DNA from: Liolophura sinensis
Taxonomy: Eukaryota > Mollusca > Polyplacophora > Chitonida > Chitonidae
Assembly: GCF_032854445.1 (NCBI RefSeq)
Contig: NC_088303.1
Span: forward strand, 21,893,501 to 21,957,500
DNA length: 64,000 bases
Reading direction: 5' to 3'
The translations under genes were made by a program, and so were the position numbers. The notes below the pieces were generated by a model. The model was not told the origin of the DNA. It saw only the letters and a program-made list of their open reading frames with translations, and made no database searches. How positions within the stretch are numbered: position 1 is the stretch's first letter; every line of letters starts with the position of its first letter. Shown here piece after piece: positions 11,041 through 24,700 of the stretch.

Positions 11041-11681
11041 ATAAAAACATTGATGTTTGAATGTCCACGCAAATTTAATTCAACTTCAAGTCTTTCAATG
11101 TTTCCGTTGTTACTATTTCCTTACTACTGTAGGCCTACATAAACGTGAAATAGATGCATAGAAAAACATCTTTTGAAAAGTTTTGTTTCCAGCCTTAACT
11201 GCACCTAAATCAATGTCTTGGTATGACAGGCTGTTCATAACATTTATTTTAGAAGATCTGTAACATCGGCAGCATTGAATGGGCTAATTGATCACACAGT
11301 CAAGCCGGAGGTGATAAGCCAAAATGTAGCCCTCCCGTTGTCTGTTTAACAAGTGAAACACCTTAACGACATCTAGGCAATGGTAGCTGTATAGATGGTC
11401 TTTAGATTAGCCTGCATCCCAAAATATCCCTGCCATCGGTTTGATATTGCCTGATCACGAAGCTGTAATCAGCTTACTTCTTTACTTGGTCTGAGTTGTT
11501 TCGGTTTAGTTCACCAACGCCCAATTTCATAGAACTTCATAAATCCACTGCATGTCTCGTGGCCGGTTTGATATTCAGCCACATGTTGCCTTAGAGCCTT
11601 CGGGCTGAAGTGGAAGTTTTAGCGTTTATTTGACTTTCTGGGAAATCATAGAAACAAGCATTGGTAAGCGTATCAACTAAT
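11041..11681. other. No feature recognised
   Basis: Unique-looking sequence with no supportable coding exon. Confidence 0.55.
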
Positions 11682-11905
11682 ATGGATCTTCCAGATTAAC
11701 AATCCCAAGTCCATTTCTCAAAACGACGTTTAACATAAAGCACAAAATAACTAAGAAAAATCATAAAGTACGAAATTAAAATGGAATCACACAAAGAGAA
11801 GCAGGCAACAGTTCGCAATCGTGTTGGAAAGGCGTAAGGTATGTTCTAGGCGAATGCGTGAAATCAGTATTCAAGTCGAGTACCATGCTACTGTGCACAA
11901 AATTC
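11682..11905 (+). repeat. Dispersed repeat family R400, partial copy
   Basis: This stretch aligns by eye with 22556-22925 and 35912-36308. Shared blocks are ACGACGTTTAA, CATAAAGTACGAA, CAAAGAGAAGCAG, GTTCTAGGCGA and TCAGTATTCAA. It ends before the right third seen in the other two copies. Confidence 0.75.
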
Positions 11906-12460
11906 CGAAGTGTCACGTGTGTAAATAGGTATTAAGAATTTTTTTTCTAAAACGTATAGAGTAAGAAAAGAGGATATTTTTCTTGTGTCTACAGATGTAT
12001 GAAGATCCCGTAAGCTACGTTGCATACTGTTATGCATGTTTCCAGATTTTCCTACAAAAATATATTGACGACTTTCATTATGTTCTTTACCAGTAAGTAA
12101 AGTTTATAGAAATGTCATACTGCGTTCCATGGTAAATGCTACTGGAAATAAAATTTGCTCTTCCGCAAGAAGACAAGAAAATTCACAATGATTTTTTTAA
12201 TTCGTTATTCCCTAAGAGACCATCAACCGATGTAATCCCCAGCAAATAACAATGCGAAGAATTCTTAGGTGGTCTCCACGCGCAGCATCGAATTAATCTT
12301 TCATTAAGGTGACTCAACGCGTCAATGAACTGACTTAATGACTCACAGAAACGACTTTACAATAAACAGCAACTACAAAAAGATAAGCAAAAAAGAAGTA
12401 ACTGCCTGCAACGAAATGTAATTCCTTTGCCATCTACGAGCCATTTTTGACGGGATCTCT

Positions 12461-12751
12461 TTAAAAACTGTTTACAGCTTCGCGTCTTACCAAGTCGTAC
12501 GGATCTGTGACTTCTAAATGCCAATGTGCATCTAGGGCACGGTTGGATGACATGATACTGCTGATTCGACACTGTCCACGTCCTGTTGAGGGAATCAGAT
12601 TTCGCAGGAATTGGCTTATCTCCCCTGGAACATCTCGCGCCATAAGAGACCCAAACTTCCGTAAAGCCTTTAAAACATCCATGTCTGGTTCCTTATCGAT
12701 GGCCCCTTCAATTCTCCTGCCAAAGGCGTTGACTGTGAGCTTAATCTTCGG
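12461..12751 (-). CDS. Secreted prohormone-like gene, exon 3
   Basis: It starts PKIKLTVNAFGRR after the acceptor TTCCCTTTGCAG. It includes the amphipathic, helix-like stretch MDVLKALRKFGSLMARD and then EISQFLRNLIPSTGRG. A consensus donor GTAAGA follows DPYDL (exon end 12491); without splicing, VRREAVNSF and a stop at 12461 follow. Confidence 0.5.
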   Translation of the reverse strand, partial: PKIKLTVNAFGRRIEGAIDKEPDMDVLKALRKFGSLMARDVPGEISQFLRNLIPSTGRGQCRISSIMSSNRALDAHWHLEVTDPYDLVRREAVNSF

Positions 12752-15700
12752 CTGCAAAGGGAAGATAAAATGTGAGAATTTGAATTCTAATGTGAACAAT
12801 CTACTCACACACAACCACAATTACGAGTCTGTATCAACCTGCTCACAAAGTATCACAATCACAAATCTGTATCAAACTGCTAACACACTACAACAATCAC
12901 GAGTCTGTATCAACCTGCTGACGCACTACCACAATCACGAGTCTGTATCAACCTGCTGACGCACTACCACAATCACCAGTCTGTTCAACCTGCTCACGCA
13001 CTACCACAATCACGAGTCTGTTCAACCTGCTCACGCACTACCACAATCACCAGTCTGTTCAACCTGCCGATACACTACTACAATCACGAGTCTGTGTCAA
13101 CCTGCTCACACACTACCACAATCACCAGTCTGTTCAACCTGCTCACGCACTACCACAATCACCAGTCTATTCAACCTGCTCACGCACTACCACAATCGCC
13201 AGTCTGTTCAACCTGCCGATACACTACCACAATCACGAGTCTGTGTCAACCTGCTCACACACTACCACAATCAAGAGCTTGTGTCACCCTGCTCACACAC
13301 AACTACAATCACGAGTCTGTGTCAACCTGCCGACACACTACCACAATCACCAACGTGTGTCAACCTGCTCACACACAACCACAATCAAGAGCTTGTGTCA
13401 ACATGCTCACACACTACCACACTCACGAGTCTGTGTCAACCTGCTCACACACAACCACAATCAAGAGCTTGTGTCAACCTGCTCATACGCTACCACAATC
13501 ACGAGTCTGTGTCAACCTGCCGACACACTACCACAATCACGAGTCTGTATTAACCTGCTCACACACTACCACAGTCACGAGTCTGTGTCAACCTGCTCAC
13601 ACAATGGCACAGTCACGAGTCTGTGTCAACCTGCTCACACACTACCACAATCACGAGTCTGTGTCAACCTGCTCACACATTACCACAGTCACCAGCCTGT
13701 GTCAAACTGGTCATACATTACCACAATCACGAGTCTGTGTCAACCTGCTCACACATTACCAAAGTCACGAGTCTGTGTCAACCTGTTCATACAATAGCAC
13801 AATCACGAGTCTGTGTCAACCTGCTCACACACTACCACAATCACGAGTCTGTGTCAACCTGCTCACACATTACCACAGTCACCAGCCTGTGTCAAACTGG
13901 TCATACATTACCACAATCACGAGTCTGTGTCAACCTGCTCACACACTACCACAGTCACGAGTCTGTTTCAACCTGCTCACACACTACCACACTCACGAGT
14001 CTTTGTCAACCTGCTCACACACTACCACAGTCACAAGATTGTGGTAACATGCTCACACACTACCAGTCACGAGTCTGTGGCAACATTCTCACACACTACC
14101 ACAGACGGCTGCAGCACCTTGATACAGACGCTTTGATAAAGTGTTTAAATATTTGAAGACTCACATGAACAGTTAGAAGAACACCCTAACTGATGTAAAT
14201 TGACGAGAGGCCGACTTTTACCGCTTACGTGTGACCATTTGCCAGCTATCACACTGTCGTGGCTGCTCTGGTGTTAGTCTCCATTTTGTTGCCTTTTATA
14301 TCTAATTTTATGTGTCATATGGTGTATGTGGGAAGGTCTTCCAGCAACCTGCGCATGGCTGTGAGTTTACCCCGGGCTCTGTCCAGTTTCCTCCCACCAT
14401 AATGCTGGCCGCCGTTGTGTAAGTGAAATGTTCTTGAGTACAGCGTAAAGCACCAATCAAATCAATAAATAAATATCTTTGAATATTCAAAACACTTGTG
14501 GGATTAAAACAAGTAAATCATATTGGTTTGGGGCCCTGTAGTAACCTGGAAAAAACATTAAAGGTTTTCTACCTTTACCTTAGACTGTAACGAAAACAAT
14601 TGGTAAGCACTGATCAAATGTTTATATTTCCTTTATAGCGAAAATTTTACAATCTCAACCTCTAATGTCCGATGTATAGTTAAAATGGTAATAAAGTTGT
14701 AAAAAATGTAATTATAGTCGTTCTACCATTCCTAGCAAGAGAACAAAAGTTAATGAGCTGTGTCATATATGGACGTAAAATCCCTACATGGACCGCTAAA
14801 AAGATTATGAAACACAAGTTTGTCCGCATCTTTTAGACAACGTTTCCGCTCGGGTTGACACGGCTTGGGCAGGGTCCAGAATACGCATCCACTTCAATTG
14901 TTTGGTTGTACATGTATGTGTAAACTGTGCATTGTTGTATCCAAACTTTAAAAAACAAAACACAAAAACAACAACAGTATACATTTTTCTAACAAATCAA
15001 AAACTCCACCGTTATGACATTGTTATATATGGGTACCAGAGACACCATTCCCATGATTGTGACCAATATTCTGATGTACATCTTTTTTAATATGATAAAA
15101 GACTCCTAGCATACAGAGTAAACCCAGAACAGCGACCACAGAGTGATACTTGGCAAATAGTTTTCACGTAACCGTGGTGAAATCTGCCCTCTTGTCAATT
15201 GACCTCAATTATGGAGTTTTATTCTAACTTTTCATGTAAATGTTTCAATCATAGCAAACTACACATCCCCTAGCACCTTGGCTTAAGCAGAAGTGGGTAA
15301 AAAAAATGCAGTGATGTTAACTGCGAGCTATTAGACTTCACTGGTCTGGAATTACTCCTGGACCAACGATAGGCGATGGCGCATCCATGACTGATGTTTC
15401 CTCTGTTTTGATAACGACACATTCTCTATATGGCTGACGGTCACCTGCAACCTGTCGTTCCAGAGCTTTTAATTCAGTCAGGTAAAGACAAGCGACGGCG
15501 ATTTTCATAACTAACAAGACCTCAGTGAAATTGTGGTGTTGTTTCCGACATTATACCATTAATGTTGGTTAAATGACCATCACAGATGTGACTAGCGGGA
15601 AAAATCAAAATGGAGAGCAACCTGTAGTTGAACCAAACAGCATGGAAAAGGGAACAATGTGACCTTACAAAATACACTGCTTAAAGTGACCTCCGTAAAA

Positions 15701-18700
15701 ACAGCTATCGTTCTCTTATTTCAGGTGGGATTTTTTTTTTTTTAATTTTTTTTTAAATTTTTTGGGTTTGGGGGCTCTTTTTTTCAAACTAACAGGTAGG
15801 TTTTAGTATTATCCCTCTAAATTATACTATGATAGTCATGGGTTAGATCATCAGCTGAAGCGTTTTTAGAATGTACCTACATCACTGGGCGAAGCTAACA
15901 AAATCATACTGCATCACGCGAAATCCGGGAACCACAAATGAAGCCATACTGCCCGCATACATTTTTAATGTGAATGGAAGAAGAAAAATCACTGAATAAT
16001 GTGTCTTTTGACTATATGTGTCTGATAATACCGAAACTTCCGTGTCCTCCGGGATAAAATGAGTGATATGCTCCAATATTCAGACGACTAACAGCATACG
16101 CATACATAGCTAGTAACAATTCTGGCTTGTGCATCGGTATACAACCATCGATATTTTCTGTTACTACCAATTTATCCAGCGCTCATGGAGGGAACTGCGA
16201 ATCCTGTACTTCTGTTAGAATAGACAGGGCTCTGTGTCGAGTTTTTTTGTAACAGACTTTACACGGTCATGTAGCATGATGCTACGCGACGCCTGCTGAC
16301 AGCTTCGGTAGCCTGATGGTTACAGTGTCCACCTTGAAGTCGGGAGAAGTGGGATACCAAAGACTTCAAATATGGTATTTGTTGCTGCTTAGCTTGGCGC
16401 GCAGGTGCGACTTAAAACCACAAGCACGCACACATACATGCATACTCTCTTAACACACACCTGGTGACACAAATTTTGCAAGTGTTTAAATAATGCGTGT
16501 AAATATTATAAAATAATAGTGTATGCCAACATTTTAAAATCTTACGTCGCGTAATGACTGTTTTTAGGTTGTTTGTAACATGTTACATTACCGAATTTGT
16601 ACTAATTATAATGCGGATTATAAAAAGCTAAATGTGTTAATTTCATATAACATAGTGTCAAATTACAACATCATCCAACCATGCTGTATTTAAGGATTGG
16701 ATTTCTTAAATTTTAGACATTGTTAACGTAATATTATCACTACTATCAAAATGGGGCCCTAAGTTAGCGGATATAAACAGCTAACTAAACGGTAATTTGT
16801 TCTGAAAAAACACGCTGAAAGACAGGCTGGCATATCAGACATCGTGATGCTTACAATAATATACCTCAGGAATGTGGAATGAATAAGAACCTTACTGGTG
16901 GGGGTATCCCAAAAGGTCCTCCTTGGCGTAGAATTCGTAATTTCCCACTCTCTGCTTCCGATTCCAAGTCAGGCCATTGATAGGGCGTGCAGTCGGGGGA
17001 CAGCGACACGTCACATGGCAGAGCGTTGGAACTTTCTAGGACTGAAGTCTCCAAAGGGTATTCTCGGGAATAAGTGTCGTCTGAACTAAATCGACGATAA
17101 GGTGGTTTGTGGTCAGCAAATAGCTGAAAGGAAAAGAAATTGACTGAGATAAACAAAAGAGATTAATTGTCAAAACCAATTAATCTAATAAATGTACTCT
17201 AATGATCTGATATACATTGATCAGTGTTGTTCAAAAGTGTCTTAAGACTTAATACTAGTTTTAACTTTAGTCCAAGTCTTCAGTTTTGTACTTAGCCCAA
17301 AATTAATTTATTTGTTTATGTGATTGATGTTGTACGCCGTACTCAAGAATATTTCACTTATACGACAGCATTATGGTGGAAGAAAAAAGGACACAGCCCG
17401 GGGGAAACCCACGACCGATGCGCAGGTTGTTGGCAAACCTTCTCACGTACCAAAATTAATTGCGTAACAGTATATTAAATATGAACTAAATCTGCCGCTG
17501 TTCCACTTAATCTCGGTACAACTCTACTGGTTGCTGGGTTCTGCTAAACTTGTAAATATATACTATATAACCAACGTACGTGACTATATTTTTTTAACGT
17601 TAAAGTCCGAATTTTGGCTCGGAACGTCTATAATGTCTGACGCTTGCTATATGAATATTTTCCCGATGCCTAGAACCAAATGGCACGAAGGAAGGTCTGT
17701 CGGCACCCTGCGGATGATCGTGGGTTTCCGCTGGTCTGCCCGGTTTCCTCCCGCCATAAAGTGGCCGCCGTCGTAAAAGTGAAAGAACCTTGAGTACTAC
17801 GGAAAACTTCTGTCAAATAAATAAATAAATAAAAAATAATAACAAATGACAGATGTATCAGCCGGGTTCTTAAGTCTAATCAGTCGTGTAACAGTGCTTC
17901 ATCATTATGTCAAACTCCACATTACCAGGGTCCAACAGGAGGTAGTATCTGTATCGTTTTGAGTAAAATCTCCACGTTGAATATATGAACAACTGCAATC
18001 ACAGTTCAAACATGTAACAGACTTTTATTAACGACAACTTTTCTTAAGTCTGATCAAACTCGTCTACATTCTTGTCAAAATAATGGGTTGAAAAAGAGTT
18101 TAGAAAACACTTGTGTTTAAATGAAAGCGGTCGTAAAAAACAAAGCACATACGCAAATATGATTTGCGTGATGACAACAGAATTGTCAATGCAGTGCATT
18201 TTTGACGTGCTTTCAATAAAAAGCGTTAGAGTTTTTAAGTCCGCGTATAGTTTTAAAATAACGTGTGTTTATATATTTATAAAATACAATCACAAAATAT
18301 GTATGTTAATATCTTTCATCATTAGTTTTTCTTATTATGAAAAAGTCTCAAAGAAATCGTTCCTCTAAAGTTAACTTTTGGTTTTATATTTTATCTCTTA
18401 TATTTTTCTTTTTAAAAGTCAGCTTTCGCTACTCGTGAACAAGTCTTGTTCGCAAAATAAACAATTCAAAGTACAGTTAAAGCGTGACTGAGATGTTTTC
18501 ATTTCTTGGAGTGGTATATGGCGTAGTAACGGTGCACATATACTTTGAAATTAAGCTTGATCCGCCTTTCGTAGTTGGAATAGCGATAATGTCTTCCTGA
18601 CAGAACTGATGAAATGTGTATTAATAGTTAGTGTCATTTTCAAAATGCACGGCATTTCCACACATGATGACACGCGAAATGTCGGAAATATGTTTGAATT

Positions 18701-21700
18701 AATGAGGCATTAACTTGAAAGGGAAACAATTTTCACAGTCAAAATTCGAGCGTCTACTTTCGACCGTTAACGGGTGAGATCTCGGAATGCAGTTTATGAG
18801 TTGCTTTTAACCCTTGTTCAGACTGTAATGGGGTACATGTCTGTCTAGCCGAAAAAGACTGGTAGCAAAAGACTTCCTTGACGGAAATGGCCGTAAAGTA
18901 GTGCGCCTGTCCTTAACATACACTGTTGCCGGAAGCAACTCCGCGTGCACCTCATGATTACCTCAGATATGAAAGAGTGCACCCAGCCGAGTTAAATAAG
19001 AGGCTTTCAGTTAATGAGAATTTGAAAAAAAATTAGGGATACCAAAATGCTATAGCGCCTCTATAAATATAGTAGCTTTTGTTGAGAACAAACAGCTTTG
19101 TAGAGGATAGTCTATGTACGGCATTGGTTATTGACTCACACACAAAAAACACGGTCAAAGTTTACTTCAGTGAATAAATCTCGAAATTAAGTAAACATCG
19201 CTTCAAAGACTACATCAGACTGCTTCCCATATTGATTTTACATTTACTGAGTGAAGGACCTTTTGTGCACAAGTGTTTTGAAGCTGCATGTTTTTGCATA
19301 ACTGCCGGCGAGAGCTGTCGTGGAGAAATATTCTTGTTACACATCTTCGGGACATTTTCCCTTCTAAAAGCTTTATATACTGCTCACAAAAAAGTTTGTC
19401 AGTTGAGCAGGACTATCCATTAGTGAGAATAAGGCTATACTGAAAGAAAGTGTGAAATGGAATGAAAGCGATCTTTTAGAACATTTCTACATTTCCAGTT
19501 AAAGTAAGTCACAATCAGAGGTACAACCACTGCTTCCCAGGATGCGAAACCATACTGCATTGCAATCGGGAATTGGCAGTGTTAAGTGAATGATGTGATA
19601 ATATAAATGGCCTTCGTAAGACTTCACAATATGTAAGACTTTCGCTTTAAATTGACTGTTTTCTTCATCAGAGAAGAATATTTCACTTTTACGATGACAA
19701 CCCGTTTATGCGTGCAGGAAACCAAACAGAACTCGAAGCAAAAAACCCTTCGCTAGGTTCCTGATACACCTACTAACTTAAAGACGAAGCCCAAACATGC
19801 AGATGGAGCTGGAACCATTTTATCCCTCGACCTCAATGGCCGTGGAGCAACTCTTACTGAAATAAATTACGTTTACTGAAATAATTTTTTCAGTGCATTA
19901 GTTGAAATAATTATTTCACTGAGCGTTACATTGTAACTCCTAATGAAGTAACTATTCAATAAGTGTTGCAATGGGCCATGTTGACCTTTACTGAAATATT
20001 TTAGAATTATTGTTTGAAAAATTTACCCATATAAAACCATTTCAAGATGGCTTAGCAAATGGTTAACAACGGGAAAAAAATGAATTGTGAAGTGTTTTTG
20101 CTTGCATAATTGTCACTTGAATTCACTTTCCCTGTGGTTTTCTGAATGCATCGACTTGATGTATTTCCATGTGTTCGGGTGTATTTGTATTCTTTTACAA
20201 TTCATTTATCGGTACCAAACCGGTACCAGGGGGATTATATGTTTGCAGTCCGTCAGTCCATCACCAAAGCTTTCCAAAAGTTATTTGAAAACGATTCCTT
20301 TTTACTAAATTTTGCTTCACCATGACAAGTTATCAAATTCGAGTTTTATACCCTTATGTTCATTTTTGGGCTACATTATGACCGTTTTTGTCCAAGCAGT
20401 TTTCTGGACTTCTATTCAAAACAGTCCATCATTTTGGAATTGACAATCTACCTCTCGGCACCAAGCTGACCCCAACTATACACCCATCCACTCACATCAC
20501 CCCAACACACACCAACTTTAACACCAAACCCACCTGTTCCTTGGCTTTGTTAATTAATTTAGAAAAATTGCGAAAATGCGAAATCACATCCACCGGAAAA
20601 GTCCTGAATTTATCCTAATTACTTCAATTAGAGACTTTATATGCCATATCAGAAATTATGGAATGGCATTATTGAAATAAATACTTCAGTAAGCGTTGCA
20701 ATGGTAACCCTATTAAAATATTACAAGGTTGCCAATGGAACACTTTTTAAAATACACGTGTAATTATTTCATCAAGGGTCACAACGTAAAGCTTATTGAA
20801 GTAGTCATTTCAACAGAGGTAATTTATTTCATTAAGAGTTGTGTCGTATTCTGAGGAGCGCTTTTATTGCAAATGATTTGGCTATTTTCGCGCTGAGATC
20901 ACTGTAGCCACAAATCATGCTTCTTCGCCATTTAATGATATCCTGTGTGCCGGACCCTTGTTCAGAGAAAATATACTAAATGTAACATCCTTGGACATGA
21001 AAATAACACAATCTGTAGAAAAGAATTGTCTGTTGGACAAAACTGTCCCTTTGACGGAGAGAATTCAATGACCTGACAAAAGTATAAGGAAACGCGTTCT
21101 TTGAGCTAGGGTGAAGGAATGGTGGAGGGCAGGAGGCTGATTTACAGCTGTAGCACGCTTATCACCTACATGTAGCATGGCCTGCTGCTGTTTAGTGTAA
21201 CGCATTCTTTGAGCTAGGGTGAAGGAACGGTGGATGGCAGGAGGCTGATTTACGACTGTAGCACGCTTATCACTTACATGTAGCGTGGCCTGCTGTTGTT
21301 TAGTGTAACTGTGCCCTCACCACACGTTGTATAACAGAACCAAGAAAGTGAGCCTACATATTTAGCACTTCTGATGGACAACAGGGTGACATCGGTCAAA
21401 TTCCCGACCTCAATTCTGCGCTTCATGTAGGCGTGTCGGGATGGAAATCACTAGTTAGAGCTAAACAGTTACATGCATGACTTATGCGGTTTTGGATTAA
21501 TGACTTCTGCAACGAAAGAGTCCTTTGCTGGAGTAATCGACTGGAAGGTGGCATGCAACTGCCGCTGATCTATGGGTCTTGCCGCGAGATGTGTCTTTCA
21601 CAATGTTCATAAGTTAATCTTGTCTATGCGCTGAGCCGCTAGCAGATACGATTCTTAACGAATTCAGGTCGCTGTACGACATAATGAATCTCCACAATGG

Positions 21701-24700
21701 CTCCAGGGCATAGCCTTTACATGATCGGTAGCTGATGTCTGCGATAAATGGTTAATCGATATTCCGCCACGGCGTTGGTCAGCAGGCGACAGTCAGGAAG
21801 TTTGACAATGACATCACAAATTTCTGATCTTTCCACGTTTTCAGGATTACAAAATGGCAAGCTGCGTTATAGATGTGCTTCGAAAGCCTGTACGCAAGAC
21901 TACATCTATGTAAGCTTATTCGACTGTGGATGTAGTAAATCTTGAACTTTTTAAGTGATCGAACAACCGCTTCTTTGAAAGATCAGGCAGGGGAAACTGT
22001 AAACGAGCAGCCTTGGCTTGAGTAATGTAACTCTGATACATATTTCTCGTTTTAATCCCACTTTTGCTCACCGATGCTCTTAGCTACCCGTAATCCAATC
22101 TGTTCTCTGAACACATACCATATGACAAGGAACAAATGTCCGCCATTGCTAATCTTTGCATGTGGGCGGAAATGCACCTGGACATTCCGCGCTTTCTGCG
22201 CTCTTTTTATCGCTGTACAGGAAGCAAATATTTTTAAAGTGACATTCTTCTCTGCCGTGAAAAAAGCATTAGAGTTAAAAATTAAATTTAAATCTGTAAA
22301 CGGCTGGTCTGTCGAATGCGGGAGAAGTGGGAGAGGGAGATTCTGCCGTTCCGACTGACGTCATGCTAAAGAATGTCGCACTCTCTGAAACGCAGATGAT
22401 AGGCATCCTCTGATTGTTTACGGTACTTGAGCCCAGAAATTCAGGTATTGAAAGCGGATTTTTACCAGTGCAAATTCATTCATTTAAAATTGTTTATGCT
22501 TCAAAAGAAAAACTCATTTAAAAAGTCATTATAACAAAAAATACGATTTATGCATCGAAACAAACATTCGTCTGCCTGCCGTCAACCAAGATGGATGTTC
22601 CAGGTCAATAATCTCAATGCCAATTCCCCAGAACGACGTTTAATACAAACTACCAAAGAACTAAGACAGCATATAAAGTACGAATATAGGACGGCATCAC
22701 GCAAAGAGAAGCAGTAAACTTTTTTCAGAAATGTTCTTGGCGACCGAGTGAAATAAGAATTCAAATCGTGTACCATGCTAGAATATAAGTTGTCGATATG
22801 TATCTCAGTTGTGCTTTGATTGCAACTGTCCATACACCCAACGCAGCGAGCTAATTCAACACGATGAATATACAGTCACTAGCCCTGGGTTAAGCGGAAT
22901 TAGGAACAATCACGAAGCAGAGTGCCGAAGGTCCTGGACACTCTGTCCGTATTTACTTACAAATGAATTACACTCATTGTAAAGCTTAAGAAACTTAGAG
23001 AGAAGGCGTTTGATACATAAGTTTTTCATGCAAATAACTTGTGACGTTGATTGAAATCGTCGCATAACACACATGCTCTACCAAATACTAAGAGGCGTGG
23101 TTTCTGAACGTCATATGCAGGACCCTTCCTGCATTTTATCTTTGATTAAACGTAAATTTTATTGAATGCATTTGCGTCGAGGTTAGGAGGAAGCTAAACC
23201 GGGACCCAAGCCACTGGTCAGATAGGTAGAGTTTGTGCGTTTAGGTTAAGTGTCACAGTTACATATGAACCCACTTCTGTATGACAGGAAGGAGTATTGG
23301 GTTAAGTATCGAACAGATGGTGTGACAGTATTTATTATGCTAGATGTCAAACTATATGGGGTATGGTACAATGGGTGCATTACCGGGATTGATGTGATCA
23401 TCCGCACGCTATCGCCATTCAGTTCAAAGCGGCATTATCTTGGGTTCATTCCGGAATGACATTTCCTGCTTTTCGTATCAGTTTAGTTAGGTTGTGAACC
23501 AAATGCTGGACACAACAGCTGTAAGAGCGGCCCTTTGAGTATTTGAGTACAGTGATTGGAGCCATGTAAAGCCCATATAATTGTTTTCGGTCCTCTGCCG
23601 ATTAAGCATTTATCCATTTTCTTTATACTTATTTTAGCCCCTGTATTTTATTATACATTTATCATGTATAATACTTATTTCTAGAGTTTTCTGGTGGTAA
23701 TATCAAAAAGATTTTACTAATACGACGGCGGCCGGCATCATGGTGGGTGGAAACCGGGCAGAGCCCGGTGGAAAACTCTGAATTATCTGCATGTTGCTGT
23801 CAGACTTCCCACGCACGACGGGAGACTGGTGGTATGAGAGATAAAATTATATAGCTACCTGACAACGTTTTGAAGAAAATGATAAAATCCATTTAATAAC
23901 AATTTCTCTAATACTCTAAATGTTAACTGTTAAGTCAGGAAAATACAAGGAATGCTTTTTAAATAACACGTAATACGAGTGAATGTTATTACGTTTGATT
24001 GTCCACTGGTAAAACGACTGTTTATATTTCAAGTATAAATTGTCTAAATTTTTCTTGTCGTATTTCATTACATTTTCGTCAGTTTTTTGCGGTAAAATCT
24101 GTCAATAATCTGATAAACTAAGTAAGAATTTCATTCTCAGAAGTATACCCGGTAATAAAAAAGCCGAAATTTTGCTGCATCCTTCATGCCTGTAAAATCA
24201 ACATTGTATAGTAAACCTACATACATGTACGCTGGTTGTAGTATGTCTATATAACCACTGAGACATACGCGCTACCGCCTGAAAACCACTGAATGACGTT
24301 ACGAGTTACGTCACGGAAGAATAGTAACTACCGACAACTTAATGCCCACCTTTCGGTGAAGTGGCGTTCGACCGCTTTTTGGGTGAATAACTTTACATGG
24401 TAAAACTTTTATGACATTAAATATATTGAAAGTTTGCCTTATAAAGTATTGGGCCCAGTTTCATGAAACTTCACATGGGGACATTACTCTGTGAATATCC
24501 GTATTGAAGATGTAGTGACAACCGCTTCCTACATTCTTTCTGGCTGACACACTAGACTTTATGCTCCAAACATTCCAGTGACTCAAGACAAAAAAATCCT
24601 GCACATGAATCGTACCTCAATAGATGTAAAGAGAATCGCGATGGTGGCCTAATGGTTAGACATCCGCCTCGAAGTCGGAAGATTTCAGGATCAAAACCGG

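Noticed and set aside
9668-14112. CRISPR array or phage-like repeats
   Set aside because: The repeats are contiguous minisatellites without unique spacers, in a eukaryotic genome.
13094-14156. Long + strand open frames of His/Ser/Thr-rich repeats (over 300 codons)
   Set aside because: They come from the 38-bp array, whose unit lacks stops in all frames; there is no unique flank, start context or domain.
22074-22358. 94-codon + strand frame as a gene
   Set aside because: No splice sites or recognised domain, and it lies within an intron of the opposite-strand gene.
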